Assembly (NCBI GenBank): GCA_958295485.1
Contig: OY282354.1
Location: 1,798,001-1,862,000, forward strand
Length of the DNA: 64,000 nucleotides
Direction of reading: 5' to 3'
Source of the DNA: an uncultured Gammaproteobacteria bacterium
Lineage (GTDB): Bacteria; Pseudomonadota; Gammaproteobacteria; Eutrophobiales; Eutrophobiaceae
Positions 1 to 8,155 of the stretch are shown piece by piece. Each line of letters begins with the position of its first letter. Positions within the stretch are counted from its first letter, which is position 1. The position numbers were made by a program, and so were the translations under genes. Under the pieces are notes generated by a model, which was given only the letters and a program-made list of their open reading frames with translations, did no database searches and was not told the DNA's origin.

Positions 1-2
1 CT

Positions 3-134
3 ATCGCGGCTCGTGACAGGTTATCCCGTGATATTGACCGTCCCGACGACCTGCTTGCATTGCAGCGCCAACCCGGCGGTAGCCGGACCTGGCGCTACGT
101 GAAATCACTGAATGCAGACCTCCTCAGGTCATGA
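3..134 (+). CDS. C-terminal end of an unidentified protein (partial)
   Basis: A reading frame enters from the left edge and stays open for 43 codons up to a TGA at 132-134. The visible tail contains RDIDRPDDLLAL followed by a short basic and aromatic segment. The RDIDxPxDL pattern resembles the C-terminal part of nucleotidyltransferases of the CofC/FbiD/MobA type, but too little is visible to name the protein. It converges on the ammonium transporter gene and overlaps that stop codon by 11 bp. A short copy of this end (ACTGA.. to ATGAG) recurs near 7543-7570, as part of the duplication described elsewhere. The start lies outside the window. Confidence 0.5.
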   Translation: MAARDRLSRDIDRPDDLLALQRQPGGSRTWRYVKSLNADLLRS

Positions 135-1476
135 GGTCGTCGATCTTCAGCACGTCCGGGTTGGATTCTATCCCTAGTTCCATCAGGTCTTGTCCCAATT
201 CTTCCATGTCTTCGGAAACCCGTATCCCGATGGTTTTTTTCAAAGCGAACCAGAGAATGCCCGTTGTCCCGCATACAAAGACCCCGACACTCACTACGCC
301 TATCAGTTGATTGAGAAAAGAAGCTTCGTCGTTAAAAATACCCACTGCCAGGGTGCCCCAAATTCCCGCCACCAAGTGAACCGGTATGGCGCCGACCACG
401 TCATCAATCTTGAACTTGTCCAATACGGGGATCGACAGGGTCGCCAGGGCGCTGCCTATTGCGCCGATAAAAACGGCATAAATGGGTTGGTCAAATTCGG
501 GCCCGGCGGTGATGGACACCAAGCCGGCCAGGGCGCCGTTCAGGACCAGCAGGATGTTGACCCGGCCATACAGCCAGCGGCCAAGAAACAGCGCGCAAAT
601 CACGCCGCTGCAGGCTGCGATATTGGTATTCATGATAATCAGGGACATGCTGGAAATTTCAGCGACGCCGGCCGTGATGAGAACAGAACCGCCATTAAAC
701 CCGAACCAACCAAGCCAGAGGATGAAGACGCCAAGGGTAACAAGGGGAACACTCGAAGGCAGAAAGGTTCTCACGTGGCCGTCTTCGCCGTACTTGTTGA
801 GGCGCGGGCCAAGGAAAAAAGCGCCGGTGAGAGCGGCCCAGCCGCCTACGGAGTGAACTACCGTGGAACCGGCAAAGTCCGTAAAACCTATTTCAGCCAA
901 CCAGCCGCCGCCCCAAATCCAGGCGCCCTGGATGGGATAAATAAAAGCCGTCAGCAGGGCTACTACGATAAAGAAGGGATATAACTTGATCCTCTGCGCC
1001 AGCGAACCGGAGATCACCGAGGCCGTCGTCGCCACGAAGACCATTTGAAAAAATATTGCGGCCATGCTGGAAGTTTCCGTTTTAAGGACTTCGGATAAAT
1101 ACGTCTCCAGCCCCTCATCAATCAGGGAGAATTCTGCCGGGTTCATATTGGCGAGCAGTGTAAAACTGCCGATCCAGGCGCCAACGTCCAAAAACATCAG
1201 GTTATAGCCGATGAGATAAAAGCAGATACAGGCAATGGAATAAATAACGATGTTCTTCAAGCAGATGACCGCGATGCTTTTTGAACTGACCATGCCGCTT
1301 TCCAACATGCAGAAACCGGCCACCATCCACATGACCAGCGCCGCGCAAACGAGAGCGATAAAAGTGTTGAGCACGTAGGCCGTTTCCGGGGAAATCGAGG
1401 CGAATGCCGGCAACGGCAGGAGGCAAGCCAGGACAAACAGGAGAAAACCTGAGGTTGTCAAAGTTCGCAAGCGCAT
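124..1476 (-). CDS. amt: Ammonium transporter (Amt/MEP/Rh family)
   Basis: This encodes a 450-residue inner-membrane ammonium/ammonia channel. A signal peptide (residues 1-26, ending AFA) is followed by about 11 hydrophobic helices, as in AmtB. The two pore histidines of the family are visible in VVHSVGGW (H208) and PVHLVAGIWG (H367), and CMLESGMV near residue 56 is the usual first-helix signature. The start ATG is preceded by AAGGG. The gene lies 6 bp downstream of a STAS-domain gene on the same strand, so the two probably form an operon. The usual partner of amtB, a PII protein (glnK), is not next to it. Length and motifs are normal, so the gene looks functional. A deleted relic of a second copy is present at 7564-7593. 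Confidence 0.93.
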   Translation of the reverse strand: MRLRTLTTSGFLLFVLACLLPLPAFASISPETAYVLNTFIALVCAALVMWMVAGFCMLESGMVSSKSIAVICLKNIVIYSIACICFYLIGYNLMFLDVGAWIGSFTLLANMNPAEFSLIDEGLETYLSEVLKTETSSMAAIFFQMVFVATTASVISGSLAQRIKLYPFFIVVALLTAFIYPIQGAWIWGGGWLAEIGFTDFAGSTVVHSVGGWAALTGAFFLGPRLNKYGEDGHVRTFLPSSVPLVTLGVFILWLGWFGFNGGSVLITAGVAEISSMSLIIMNTNIAACSGVICALFLGRWLYGRVNILLVLNGALAGLVSITAGPEFDQPIYAVFIGAIGSALATLSIPVLDKFKIDDVVGAIPVHLVAGIWGTLAVGIFNDEASFLNQLIGVVSVGVFVCGTTGILWFALKKTIGIRVSEDMEELGQDLMELGIESNPDVLKIDDLMT

Positions 1477-2019
1477 GATCGGTTAACCCTTGGATGGATT
1501 CAAGCTCGACTCTAAATCATCATGAATGGATAGTAAATCAACCAGCCCGCTGATTTCAAATATCTTCCTGAGGTTATCATTAAGGGAGCAGATTGAAAAT
1601 GAGCCGGAACTCTTTGCAAGGCTTTTTGAAGCGTAAATGACGACCCTCAGACCGGCGCTGGAAATGTAATTGACTTCGGAAAAATTGACGATCATGTTGC
1701 CGCAGCCTTTTTTAATCTCGTGCATGATTTTTTCATGAACCTGGCCTGAATTGGTTGCATCAATACGGCCTTTCAAGTGCACGATGACAAAGCCGTCTTT
1801 GTTTTCTGTCTGAATGTCTTGCATCACAACCCCTCATAAGCTTCGGTGGAAAGTGGCACGGAGATTTTAACTGATTTGAAATGTACGCGTCTATACCATG
1901 TCCCAATTCAGGCGGGATTATTCCAAAGTCACCGTCAGGGGGGGTGTTTCATCCCCGTTTTTGCCTGTCCCTGCCCGGTGGGCCTGGCCGGCCCTGGAAT
2001 GGCCTCGCCTGGTTCAGTT
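1447..2019. repeat. Segmental duplication, copy 1 (amt 5' end, STAS gene, upstream spacer)
   Basis: This stretch matches 7574-8137 almost base for base, including the non-coding 190 bp upstream of the STAS gene. That spacer shares long exact blocks such as CGCGTCTATACCATGTCCC and GTGTTTCATCCCCGTTTTTG. Similarity ends shortly after CCTGGTTCAGT in both copies. Between 2020 and 2196 nothing further is recognised, apart from a small direct repeat of GGCCAAATCC near 2163. Confidence 0.85.
1483..1827 (-). CDS. STAS-domain protein (anti-sigma factor antagonist type), copy 1
   Basis: This 114-residue protein is a stand-alone STAS domain, related to SpoIIAA/RsbV-type anti-anti-sigma factors. Residues 54-60 (YISSAGL) are the phosphoserine motif region that a cognate kinase normally modifies and a PP2C phosphatase restores. 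No such kinase, phosphatase or sigma factor is visible nearby. It is the first gene of a two-gene unit with amt (6-bp gap), and a GAGGGG ribosome-binding site precedes the ATG. A second copy at 7600-7944 differs at 9 of 114 residues. An inferred role is regulation of the transporter or a generic partner-switching signal; the sequence alone cannot decide. Confidence 0.88.
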   Translation of the reverse strand: MMQDIQTENKDGFVIVHLKGRIDATNSGQVHEKIMHEIKKGCGNMIVNFSEVNYISSAGLRVVIYASKSLAKSSGSFSICSLNDNLRKIFEISGLVDLLSIHDDLESSLNPSKG

Positions 2020-2196
2020 TGTTGATGTATCACATTTAGAATCAGGATAACGCCAGCGCGAGGGTCTGTCAAGCACGAATATCGCGTTATAACGCTGCAT
2101 TTGACAGAACCCGCATCCGCTTCAATAAAATCAATGGGCAGGGAGAACTGAACGTGAAAACCGGCCAAATCCGGCCAAATCCGAGAGCGCCCCATA

Positions 2197-2907
2197 TCAT
2201 CCGGCCAATCGTGCATGGGCCATGTAGTTGCTGCCGGGGTCATTGGTCAACGCGCAATACCTGACGCCTGGGATATAGCGCATCCCCTTGATGTCCAGCA
2301 GGTGGATGTTCGCCTTGCGCAGCCAGCTGTTCAGTTCCGAGGGACGTATGAAACTCGAGTAGTCGTGGGTGCCTTTCGGCAGCAGGCCGAACAGGTATTC
2401 AGCGCCGATAACGGTTGTAAGCCAGGATTTGAGGTTGCGGTTGATGGTCGCCAGGACCAGGTGGCCGTTGCGTCTCAACAATCGGGCGCAGCCAGCCAGC
2501 AGCGCCTCCGGATTTGGAACGTGTTCCAGCAGTTCCATGCAGGTAATCACGTCAAAACGATTTTCGTTCTCAGCGGCGAAATCCTCGACGGTCCCGACAA
2601 CATATTCAATCTCCAGGCGGTTCCTGCGGGCATGTTGAATGGCAACCCGGATCACGGGTTCGCTGGCGTCGAGTCCCAGGACGTCAGCTCCTTTGCGCGC
2701 CATTGCCTCTGTCAAAATACCGCCGCCGCAGCCGACGTCCAAGACGTTCTTGCCGCCTAATAAAACGGTATTGTCGATATAATTCAACCGGGTCGGGTTA
2801 ATGTCATGGAGGGTACGCAGCTTGCCGGCGGGGTTCCACCAGTCAAGGGCCAGTTTGTTGAACTTATCGATCTCGTCCGGGTCGATGTTGTTTTGACGTT
2901 CACTCAT
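2197..2907 (-). CDS. ubiG: Ubiquinone biosynthesis O-methyltransferase
   Basis: UbiG carries out both O-methylations of ubiquinone biosynthesis using S-adenosylmethionine. The 236-residue length matches the family (about 240). Motif I is LDVGCGGG (residues 56-63), the acidic ribose-binding strand is VLGLDAS, and MELLEHVPNP and the HDYSSFIRPSEL segment are typical of UbiG. The start was set at the ATG at 2907 because MSERQNNIDPDEI is the expected N-terminus; an upstream in-frame extension of 23 codons runs into duplicated DNA and is unlikely to be translated. The gene stands alone, with a decayed CFA-type fragment immediately upstream on the other strand. Confidence 0.92.
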   Translation of the reverse strand: MSERQNNIDPDEIDKFNKLALDWWNPAGKLRTLHDINPTRLNYIDNTVLLGGKNVLDVGCGGGILTEAMARKGADVLGLDASEPVIRVAIQHARRNRLEIEYVVGTVEDFAAENENRFDVITCMELLEHVPNPEALLAGCARLLRRNGHLVLATINRNLKSWLTTVIGAEYLFGLLPKGTHDYSSFIRPSELNSWLRKANIHLLDIKGMRYIPGVRYCALTNDPGSNYMAHARLAG

Positions 2908-2917
2908 GGGAGAGAGG

Positions 2918-3103
2918 ATAACGCAAAACCACGATTTTCTGAAATCCTTAGCCTCGACGCCGTTCGACGCCAACAAGGAATTTATTATCCGGGAATTTGG
3001 TGAAGCCGATTACCGGCGTTTTCGGCTCTACCTGTGGGATGCCGCCCACTGTTTTTTACGGAATGAATTGCAGCGCTATCGGGTGGCGTTGCAAAGGCGT
3101 TGA
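2918..3103 (+). pseudogene. 3' remnant of a CFA-type methyltransferase gene
   Basis: An open segment here encodes the last part of the protein found intact at 6296-7474, ending FIIREFGEADYRR...CFLRNELQRYRV. It also keeps the earlier piece HDFLKSLASTPFD (HDFLEALASAPFD in the full gene). The roughly 26 residues between these pieces are missing, and the junction falls on a GTTCGAC direct repeat present at both ends of the missing segment in the intact gene. Homology continues about 65 bp past the stop codon, to about 3168. There is no start and no N-terminal catalytic part, so this is a relic. Confidence 0.88.
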
Positions 3104-3234
3104 GTTTTATTTTCCCTCGAGGGGGAGCGCGCAGGTGGGATTGCCGATTACAGGGACAACCCCCTGTGGGGGTCGTCCTGCATCGGGTGTTGTCACGATT
3201 TGTCGGAGCAGGCGTTCAGGCTTGCCCCTGCGGT

Positions 3235-5802
3235 TTAATCAAAGCTCCAGATGGCTCTCATATAATAGAACCCGCCGTTAAAGCCGTAGGGTGAGGATTC
3301 GGGGTAGCTGGCCCCGACGAGCGTGGCATGAGGGTTCCTGGTGGGAAACTCATCCAGCAGGTTTTGCGCGCCGGCGACAAGCGTGATTGTGTCGTTGAAG
3401 GTGTAGGCCGCTTCCGCATCCACGAACCAGCGGGAACTGGCATTGATTATAAAGTTTGCCGAGTTCACGTGGGCTTCGAAAAAATCATCATAGTATTGCC
3501 CCCGGACCAGGAAGCGCCAAGGCCCCCAAGTGTGGTTTGCCGTCAACGCGAAGCGGAATTCCGGCAGGGCATCTTCGAGCTGGCGCACCCGGACCGGGTC
3601 GATGACATCCGGGTTGAATTTGTCAACTTCGGTATCGGTCCAGTTGCCGGTGAAACTGATGAGGGTATTGCCACCACTGGCCCACGTCAGCGGATAGGTC
3701 GCGACGAGGTCCAGTCCCCGGGTAGTGGTATCAAAGTCATTAGTAAAGAAGCGCACGCCGGTGAAACTGGTGGCGTCCGTGACGCCCTGGGCCAACAGGG
3801 CGGCGATATCCACCGCTGTCAATGGCTGCGTGGAGGTAAGCGCAATACGGTCGTCCATGTCGATATGGTAATAGTCGAGGGTGACGTCAAGGTCACCCAG
3901 GGCAAGCACGATGCCGGCGGTGATATTAACGGATTCCTCCGGGGTCAAAGGCTCGCCGCCCTTCTGCGCCGCAATCGGGTTGGTCGGCGGCAGGGTCGCC
4001 TCATCCGCCAATATGCCGCCGGTGAAGGCCGTGGTGACGTTGCGCACGTTCGCCTGCCCCACCGTCGGCACCCGGAAGCCGGTGCTGAACGCGCCGCGCA
4101 GGGCTACGGGGTCGGCGATTTGCCAGCGGGCGGCAACTTTGCCGTCCAGGGTATCGCCGAAGTTTTCGTAATCCTCATAGCGCACCGCCCCGTTGAGCAA
4201 GACGTTCTCAGTCACGTTCGCTTCCAGGTCGAGGTAGCCCGCCCAACTATGCCGGTCATTCTTGCCGGCAACCCGGGGAGCGAAGCCGGGAAAGCCGTTG
4301 GAACCAACGCCAAAGCCCTGCGCGGCAAGCAGCGGGTCAACAAACCAGGCGTTCGGTTCTCCGGCCTTGATCTCGAATTCCTCCGTGCGGTATTCCAGGC
4401 CGAAGGCGACGTTCAAGGGAGATTCCAGGGCCGCCAGGTCGAAGGGTCTGGATATATCCAGGTTGAAAATGCGCTCCGTCTCCGTGTAGTCGCCGGGCCG
4501 GTACTCCGTGGGAATATCCGTTTCCAGCCTGGCCAGTTGTGGATTGATGGTATTCTTCATGAAGAAACCCACGTCGTTTCGGCCGAACACTGCGCTGAGG
4601 TCATAGAACCAGGCCTCAGCCAGCTCCCCGCGAACGCCCAGGGCGAAACTGTAATCGGTCACCACACCGCCGAACTGCGGCGTAAAACCGCCGGGGAAAC
4701 GCTCGTTGAAGGCAAAACAATTGGGGTTCGCGGCCACTGCGGCAAGCGCCGCCGGGTCGGGTGCGTTGTTGGCGACCCTGACAATGGGGCAGTTGCCGGA
4801 CATGCCGTCTGTCGACAGGTCAGCGACCCTTATCGTCGGCGTGCCGTCAGCGGTCGGCTCTCCCCTGAAGATGCCGCCGCGGGTATTGGGGTTACGGAAG
4901 AAGAAGCCACCCTCTACCTCGCGTTCAGCGTAATTGCCGAAGGCATAAACTTCGCTGCCGTTGCCCAGTTCCAGGCCCACGTTGCCAAAGAATTTATAGT
5001 CGTAGCGGAACTCCGGCGCGCCCCAGACCTGGGCGTAGGGCGTGCGCACGTCGGTATTGCCGGCATCGATGAGTCCCTGGGCATCGCCACGCTGGACGCT
5101 ACGGACGGTGGGGTCCGCTTCCTTGTACTCGAAACTGAAATTGGCAAACCCCGCCTCGGTCAGCGGCACGCCGACGTTGGCCGCCACGTTGAACGTATCG
5201 CCGTCGCCTTCGTAGAACTGGCCCCAGCGGGCTTCCACCGAGCCGCCGTCGGGGTCATCTTTCAATACAAAATTCAGTACGCCGGCGATGGCGTCGGAAC
5301 CGTACTGGGCGGCGGCGCCGTCATGCAGCACTTCCACCCGGTCCAGGGCAATAGCGGGTATCACGGAAAGGTCGGCCCCTTGCGAGCCGTCAGAGACGCC
5401 GCCGCCCAGGAAAGAGATCACTGCCGCCCGGTGGCGTCGCTTGCCGTTGACCAAGACCAGGGTGGAGTCCGGCGACAGACCCCGCAGGTTAGCCGGGCGC
5501 ACCAGCGTCGCCGCGTCACTGATGGGTTGTTGGTTGGCGTTATAGGACGGGATCAGCGTGGTGAGTTGCGAGACGAGGTCGGTCGTGCCCTGGTTGAGAA
5601 ACTCATCACCGCTGATCATGTCCACCGGCACCGGCGAATCAATGACTGAGCGCCCGCCCTGACGCCGGGTTCCTATCACCGCTATCTCTTCGAGTTCCAT
5701 AACTTCGGCCTCCTGGGCCCGGGCTTCCGGAACAGCGACCGGGGGTAGCAACAAGCCCGAAAGCAAGGCATATGCTAAATATCTGTATCTGGCGTTTTTC
5801 AT
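3235..5802 (-). CDS. TonB-dependent outer-membrane receptor
   Basis: This 855-residue protein has a signal peptide ending ARA/QEA at about residue 29. A plug domain follows (residues about 50-180) with the VIGTRRQGG box and NLRGLSPDSTLVLVNG, then GAAAQYGSDAIAGVLNF, the classic plug signature. The rest is a long run of alternating beta strands ending in an aromatic residue two places before the C-terminus (WSFD), as outer-membrane barrels do. The family energises uptake of siderophores, vitamin B12, oligosaccharides or peptides through TonB-ExbBD; the substrate is not readable here. The plug resembles the group of large receptors common in marine and Xanthomonas-type Proteobacteria. It is transcribed alone, with a long upstream region and no TonB or transporter genes next to it. 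Confidence 0.93.
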   Translation of the reverse strand: MKNARYRYLAYALLSGLLLPPVAVPEARAQEAEVMELEEIAVIGTRRQGGRSVIDSPVPVDMISGDEFLNQGTTDLVSQLTTLIPSYNANQQPISDAATLVRPANLRGLSPDSTLVLVNGKRRHRAAVISFLGGGVSDGSQGADLSVIPAIALDRVEVLHDGAAAQYGSDAIAGVLNFVLKDDPDGGSVEARWGQFYEGDGDTFNVAANVGVPLTEAGFANFSFEYKEADPTVRSVQRGDAQGLIDAGNTDVRTPYAQVWGAPEFRYDYKFFGNVGLELGNGSEVYAFGNYAEREVEGGFFFRNPNTRGGIFRGEPTADGTPTIRVADLSTDGMSGNCPIVRVANNAPDPAALAAVAANPNCFAFNERFPGGFTPQFGGVVTDYSFALGVRGELAEAWFYDLSAVFGRNDVGFFMKNTINPQLARLETDIPTEYRPGDYTETERIFNLDISRPFDLAALESPLNVAFGLEYRTEEFEIKAGEPNAWFVDPLLAAQGFGVGSNGFPGFAPRVAGKNDRHSWAGYLDLEANVTENVLLNGAVRYEDYENFGDTLDGKVAARWQIADPVALRGAFSTGFRVPTVGQANVRNVTTAFTGGILADEATLPPTNPIAAQKGGEPLTPEESVNITAGIVLALGDLDVTLDYYHIDMDDRIALTSTQPLTAVDIAALLAQGVTDATSFTGVRFFTNDFDTTTRGLDLVATYPLTWASGGNTLISFTGNWTDTEVDKFNPDVIDPVRVRQLEDALPEFRFALTANHTWGPWRFLVRGQYYDDFFEAHVNSANFIINASSRWFVDAEAAYTFNDTITLVAGAQNLLDEFPTRNPHATLVGASYPESSPYGFNGGFYYMRAIWSFD

Positions 5803-6295
5803 AACTTGGTGTCTCCCAATCAGATTAACAAAGCAAGCAAAATATTAGGTGATTGTAAATTATTCTTCAAGGAACTTAAAAAAAATTCTTTATAGCCAAC
5901 AAGGTATCCACAGGGCAAACCCGTTGTTAGCGGGAACTGCTGCTGATTGATGCCCGTGATTAAGTTAAACCAGGATTGCGCGTATAATATACAATCCTGT
6001 TCAAGCGTCAAGCAGGCAGTTAAGAATCTGCCGGCGTTGCCTTGATGTCCTGTCCCCCATTGCTCCGTTGACACTTCGATAATCTTGCCTGTCTCGGCGC
6101 TGACTTCTCCATTGAATCCTGTGCCGTTCTGGTCTTCTGCTAATCCCACAGGAGCGGGCCCCGCGCCTGCACTGAAGACGGGTCGACGGGCAGGGGGGAT
6201 GAGGGCAACCAGGGGGGCGCCCTGCAAGGGGGCGGGTATTGCGTAATTTTGTCAGACAGGTAATAATTTCAACGGTATCAAAATAGGAGTATGAG
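5803..6295. other. Intergenic region between TonB receptor and CFA-type gene
   Basis: These 493 bp separate two divergent genes, so they must hold both promoters. A TATAAT hexamer sits at 5983-5988 (+ strand), with no convincing -35 box at 17 bp. On the other strand the same place reads ATTATA. A good ribosome-binding site (TAGGAG) lies just before the ATG at 6296. Short open frames here have no recognisable content and poor coding character. No repeat or RNA gene was recognised. Confidence 0.4.
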
Positions 6296-7474
6296 ATGAC
6301 GACAGTGAATGTAACGGAACGAGACGCGGCGTCGGCTACTCGGCCGCGCCGGGAGGCGCGCTTGCTCGAATTCATCAAGCGGCGGTTGCAAGGCAGCGTC
6401 GTTTGCTTCGAGATAAGACTGTTTGACGGGACTACACACCGGTTTGGCGCCGATTCGCCGCAATTCAGGTTGGAGATAACCCATCCCCACGGATTGAAGG
6501 CCCTTGCTTCGCTCGATGAAGGGATCATCGCCAATGCCTATATCGACGGCTGGTTCGACGTCCGGGGTGAATTGATAAAAATATATGACCTGCGTGAACA
6601 TTTACATGACCGGCACCTGTTTCAGTGGTTGTGGCGGTTCATTGCGCCCCTGTTGTTGGGGCAGGTGGCAGTGAACAAGGCGGCGATAAGCCGGCATTAC
6701 GAACGGGATCCCTCGTTCTACCTGGCGTTCCTGGATGAGGAGTTCCGTTGTTACACCCAGGGGGTATTCGAATCACCTGAGGAAGATATTGCCGTAGCGA
6801 TTCGCCGCAAGATGGATTTCATTATCGACCAGTGCAAGTTGGTTCCCGGCAGTGAGGCGCTGGAGGTGGGTCCCGGCTGGGGTTCCTTCGCCGAATATGC
6901 CGGGCGCAAGGGGGTTGGCATTACCGGTCTCACGATCTCCGGGGAATCGCTCAAATTCATGAATCGGCTGGCTGCCGAGCAGGGTTTGCCGATCACCACG
7001 GTGATGTGCGACGTCCTGGAGTACAAGCCTGAAAAGCAGTTCGATGCTGTCGCGTTGCTGGGCATCATGGAGCATTTGCCCAACTACAAGGCGGTTTTGA
7101 GGTGTTTCGACCGGTTGCTTAAACCGGGCGGGTATGTGTTTCTGGATGCCAGCGCCATTACCCGGAAATACAAGCTTTCGTCTTTTATCACGGAGCACAT
7201 CTACCCGGGCAACCATTCATTTTTCGTGCTCCACGATTTCCTGGAAGCCCTGGCCTCAGCCCCGTTCGACCTGAAGGGCGTGTGGGATGACCGGGACAGT
7301 TATCATTTAACCTTCACCCATTGGGCAAAGCGGTTCGACTCCAACAAGGAATTTATTATCCGGGAATTTGGTGAAGCCGATTACCGGCGCTTTCGGCTCT
7401 ACCTGTGGGGCGCCGCCCACTGTTTTTTACGAAATGAATTGCAGTGTTATCGGGTGGTGTTGCAAAAGCGTTGA
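6296..7474 (+). CDS. Cyclopropane-fatty-acyl-phospholipid synthase-type methyltransferase
   Basis: This 392-residue SAM-dependent methyltransferase belongs to the CFA synthase/mycolic acid cyclopropane synthase family, which modifies unsaturated acyl chains of membrane phospholipids. The SAM motif is EVGPGWGSF (around residue 195), followed by ITGLTIS. The downstream segment ASAITRKY...ITEHIYPG and the C-terminal FIIREFGEADYRRFRLYLWG are family hallmarks. An N-terminal domain (residues 1-120) with DGTTHRFG resembles the lipid-binding part of CFA synthases. The motif reads VGPGWG rather than the commoner IGCGWG, so activity on cyclopropanation itself is not certain. TAGGAG precedes the ATG. 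A truncated relic of a paralogue lies at 2918-3103. Confidence 0.85.
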   Translation: MTTVNVTERDAASATRPRREARLLEFIKRRLQGSVVCFEIRLFDGTTHRFGADSPQFRLEITHPHGLKALASLDEGIIANAYIDGWFDVRGELIKIYDLREHLHDRHLFQWLWRFIAPLLLGQVAVNKAAISRHYERDPSFYLAFLDEEFRCYTQGVFESPEEDIAVAIRRKMDFIIDQCKLVPGSEALEVGPGWGSFAEYAGRKGVGITGLTISGESLKFMNRLAAEQGLPITTVMCDVLEYKPEKQFDAVALLGIMEHLPNYKAVLRCFDRLLKPGGYVFLDASAITRKYKLSSFITEHIYPGNHSFFVLHDFLEALASAPFDLKGVWDDRDSYHLTFTHWAKRFDSNKEFIIREFGEADYRRFRLYLWGAAHCFLRNELQCYRVVLQKR

Positions 7475-7563
7475 GTTTTATTTTTCCTCAAGGGGGGAGC
7501 GCGCAGGCAGAATTACCGATTGCAGGGACAACCCCCTGTGACTGACGTGCAGACCCCCTCAGG

Positions 7564-7593
7564 TCATGAGATTGTCAAAGTGCGCAAACGCAT
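7564..7593 (-). pseudogene. Deleted relic of an ammonium transporter gene
   Basis: Downstream of the second STAS copy, an ATG opens MRLRTLTIS and then stops. The intact transporter at 1476 begins MRLRTLTTSG. The sequence jumps from the 5' end to the 3' end of the transporter gene, and the join lies in a 10-bp near-repeat (GACRACCTCA on the coding strand) found at 1450-1459 and 132-141 in the intact copy. All but nine codons of the gene are gone. Confidence 0.8.
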
Positions 7594-8137
7594 GACCGGT
7601 TAACCCCCGGATGAGTTCAAGCTCGACTCTAAATCATCGTGAATGGACAGCAAATCAGCCAGCCCGCTGATTTCAAATATCTTCCTGAGATTATCATTAA
7701 GGGAGCAGATTGAAAATGAGCCGGAACTCTTTGCAAGGCTTTTTGAAGCAGAAATGACGACCCTCAGACCGGCGCTGGAAATGTAATTGACTCCGGAAAA
7801 ATCGACGATCATGCTGCCGCAGCCTTTTTTAATCTCGTGCATGACTTTTTCATGAACCTGGCCTGAATTGGTTGCATCGATGCGGCCTTTCAAGTGCACG
7901 ATGACAAAGCCGTCTTTGTTTTCTATCTGAATGTCTTGCATCACAACCTCTCATAAGCTTCGGTGGAAAGTGGCACAGGGATTTTAACTTATTTGAGATG
8001 CACGCGTCTATACCATGTCCCGATTCAGGCAGGGTTATTTCAAAGCCATCGCCAAGGGGGGTGTTTCATCCCCGTTTTTGCCTGTCCCTGCCCGGTGGGC
8101 TTGACCAGCCCTGGAATGGCCCTGCCTGGTTCAGTAT
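7574..8137. repeat. Segmental duplication, copy 2
   Basis: This is the partner of the repeat at 1447-2019. It holds the start of the deleted transporter, the second STAS gene and its spacer, and ends after CCTGGTTCAGT near 8137. To its left, 7471-7543 instead matches the downstream flank of the CFA-type relic (3100-3168). This locus is therefore a mosaic of two duplicated pieces. Confidence 0.85.
7600..7944 (-). CDS. STAS-domain protein, copy 2
   Basis: This 114-residue STAS domain is a recent duplicate of the protein at 1483-1827, with 9 residue differences (including N44S, N48D, E51G, Y65S and V96A). The phosphoserine region YISSAGL is unchanged. The ribosome-binding site GAGAGG and the whole upstream spacer are shared with copy 1, so both are probably expressed from the same kind of promoter. 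Unlike copy 1 it is not followed by an ammonium transporter, only by a nine-codon relic of one. It converges on the CFA-type gene. The gene is intact; its separate role, if any, is unknown. Confidence 0.85.
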   Translation of the reverse strand: MMQDIQIENKDGFVIVHLKGRIDATNSGQVHEKVMHEIKKGCGSMIVDFSGVNYISSAGLRVVISASKSLAKSSGSFSICSLNDNLRKIFEISGLADLLSIHDDLESSLNSSGG

Positions 8138-8155
8138 ATATGAGACAAATCCGGG

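Noticed and set aside
190..984. A 264-codon + strand frame antisense to the ammonium transporter
   Set aside because: It is fully covered by a transporter gene with clear motifs and has no start signal of its own.
3328..5649. A 773-codon open frame on the + strand, antisense to the TonB receptor
   Set aside because: It lies wholly inside the strongly supported receptor gene, has no recognisable domain and mirrors its codon bias; it is a shadow frame caused by the GC-rich third positions.
5820..6601. Overlapping - strand frames upstream of and inside the CFA-type gene
   Set aside because: They have no recognised content, overlap a real gene and its promoter, and their predicted proteins are compositionally odd.
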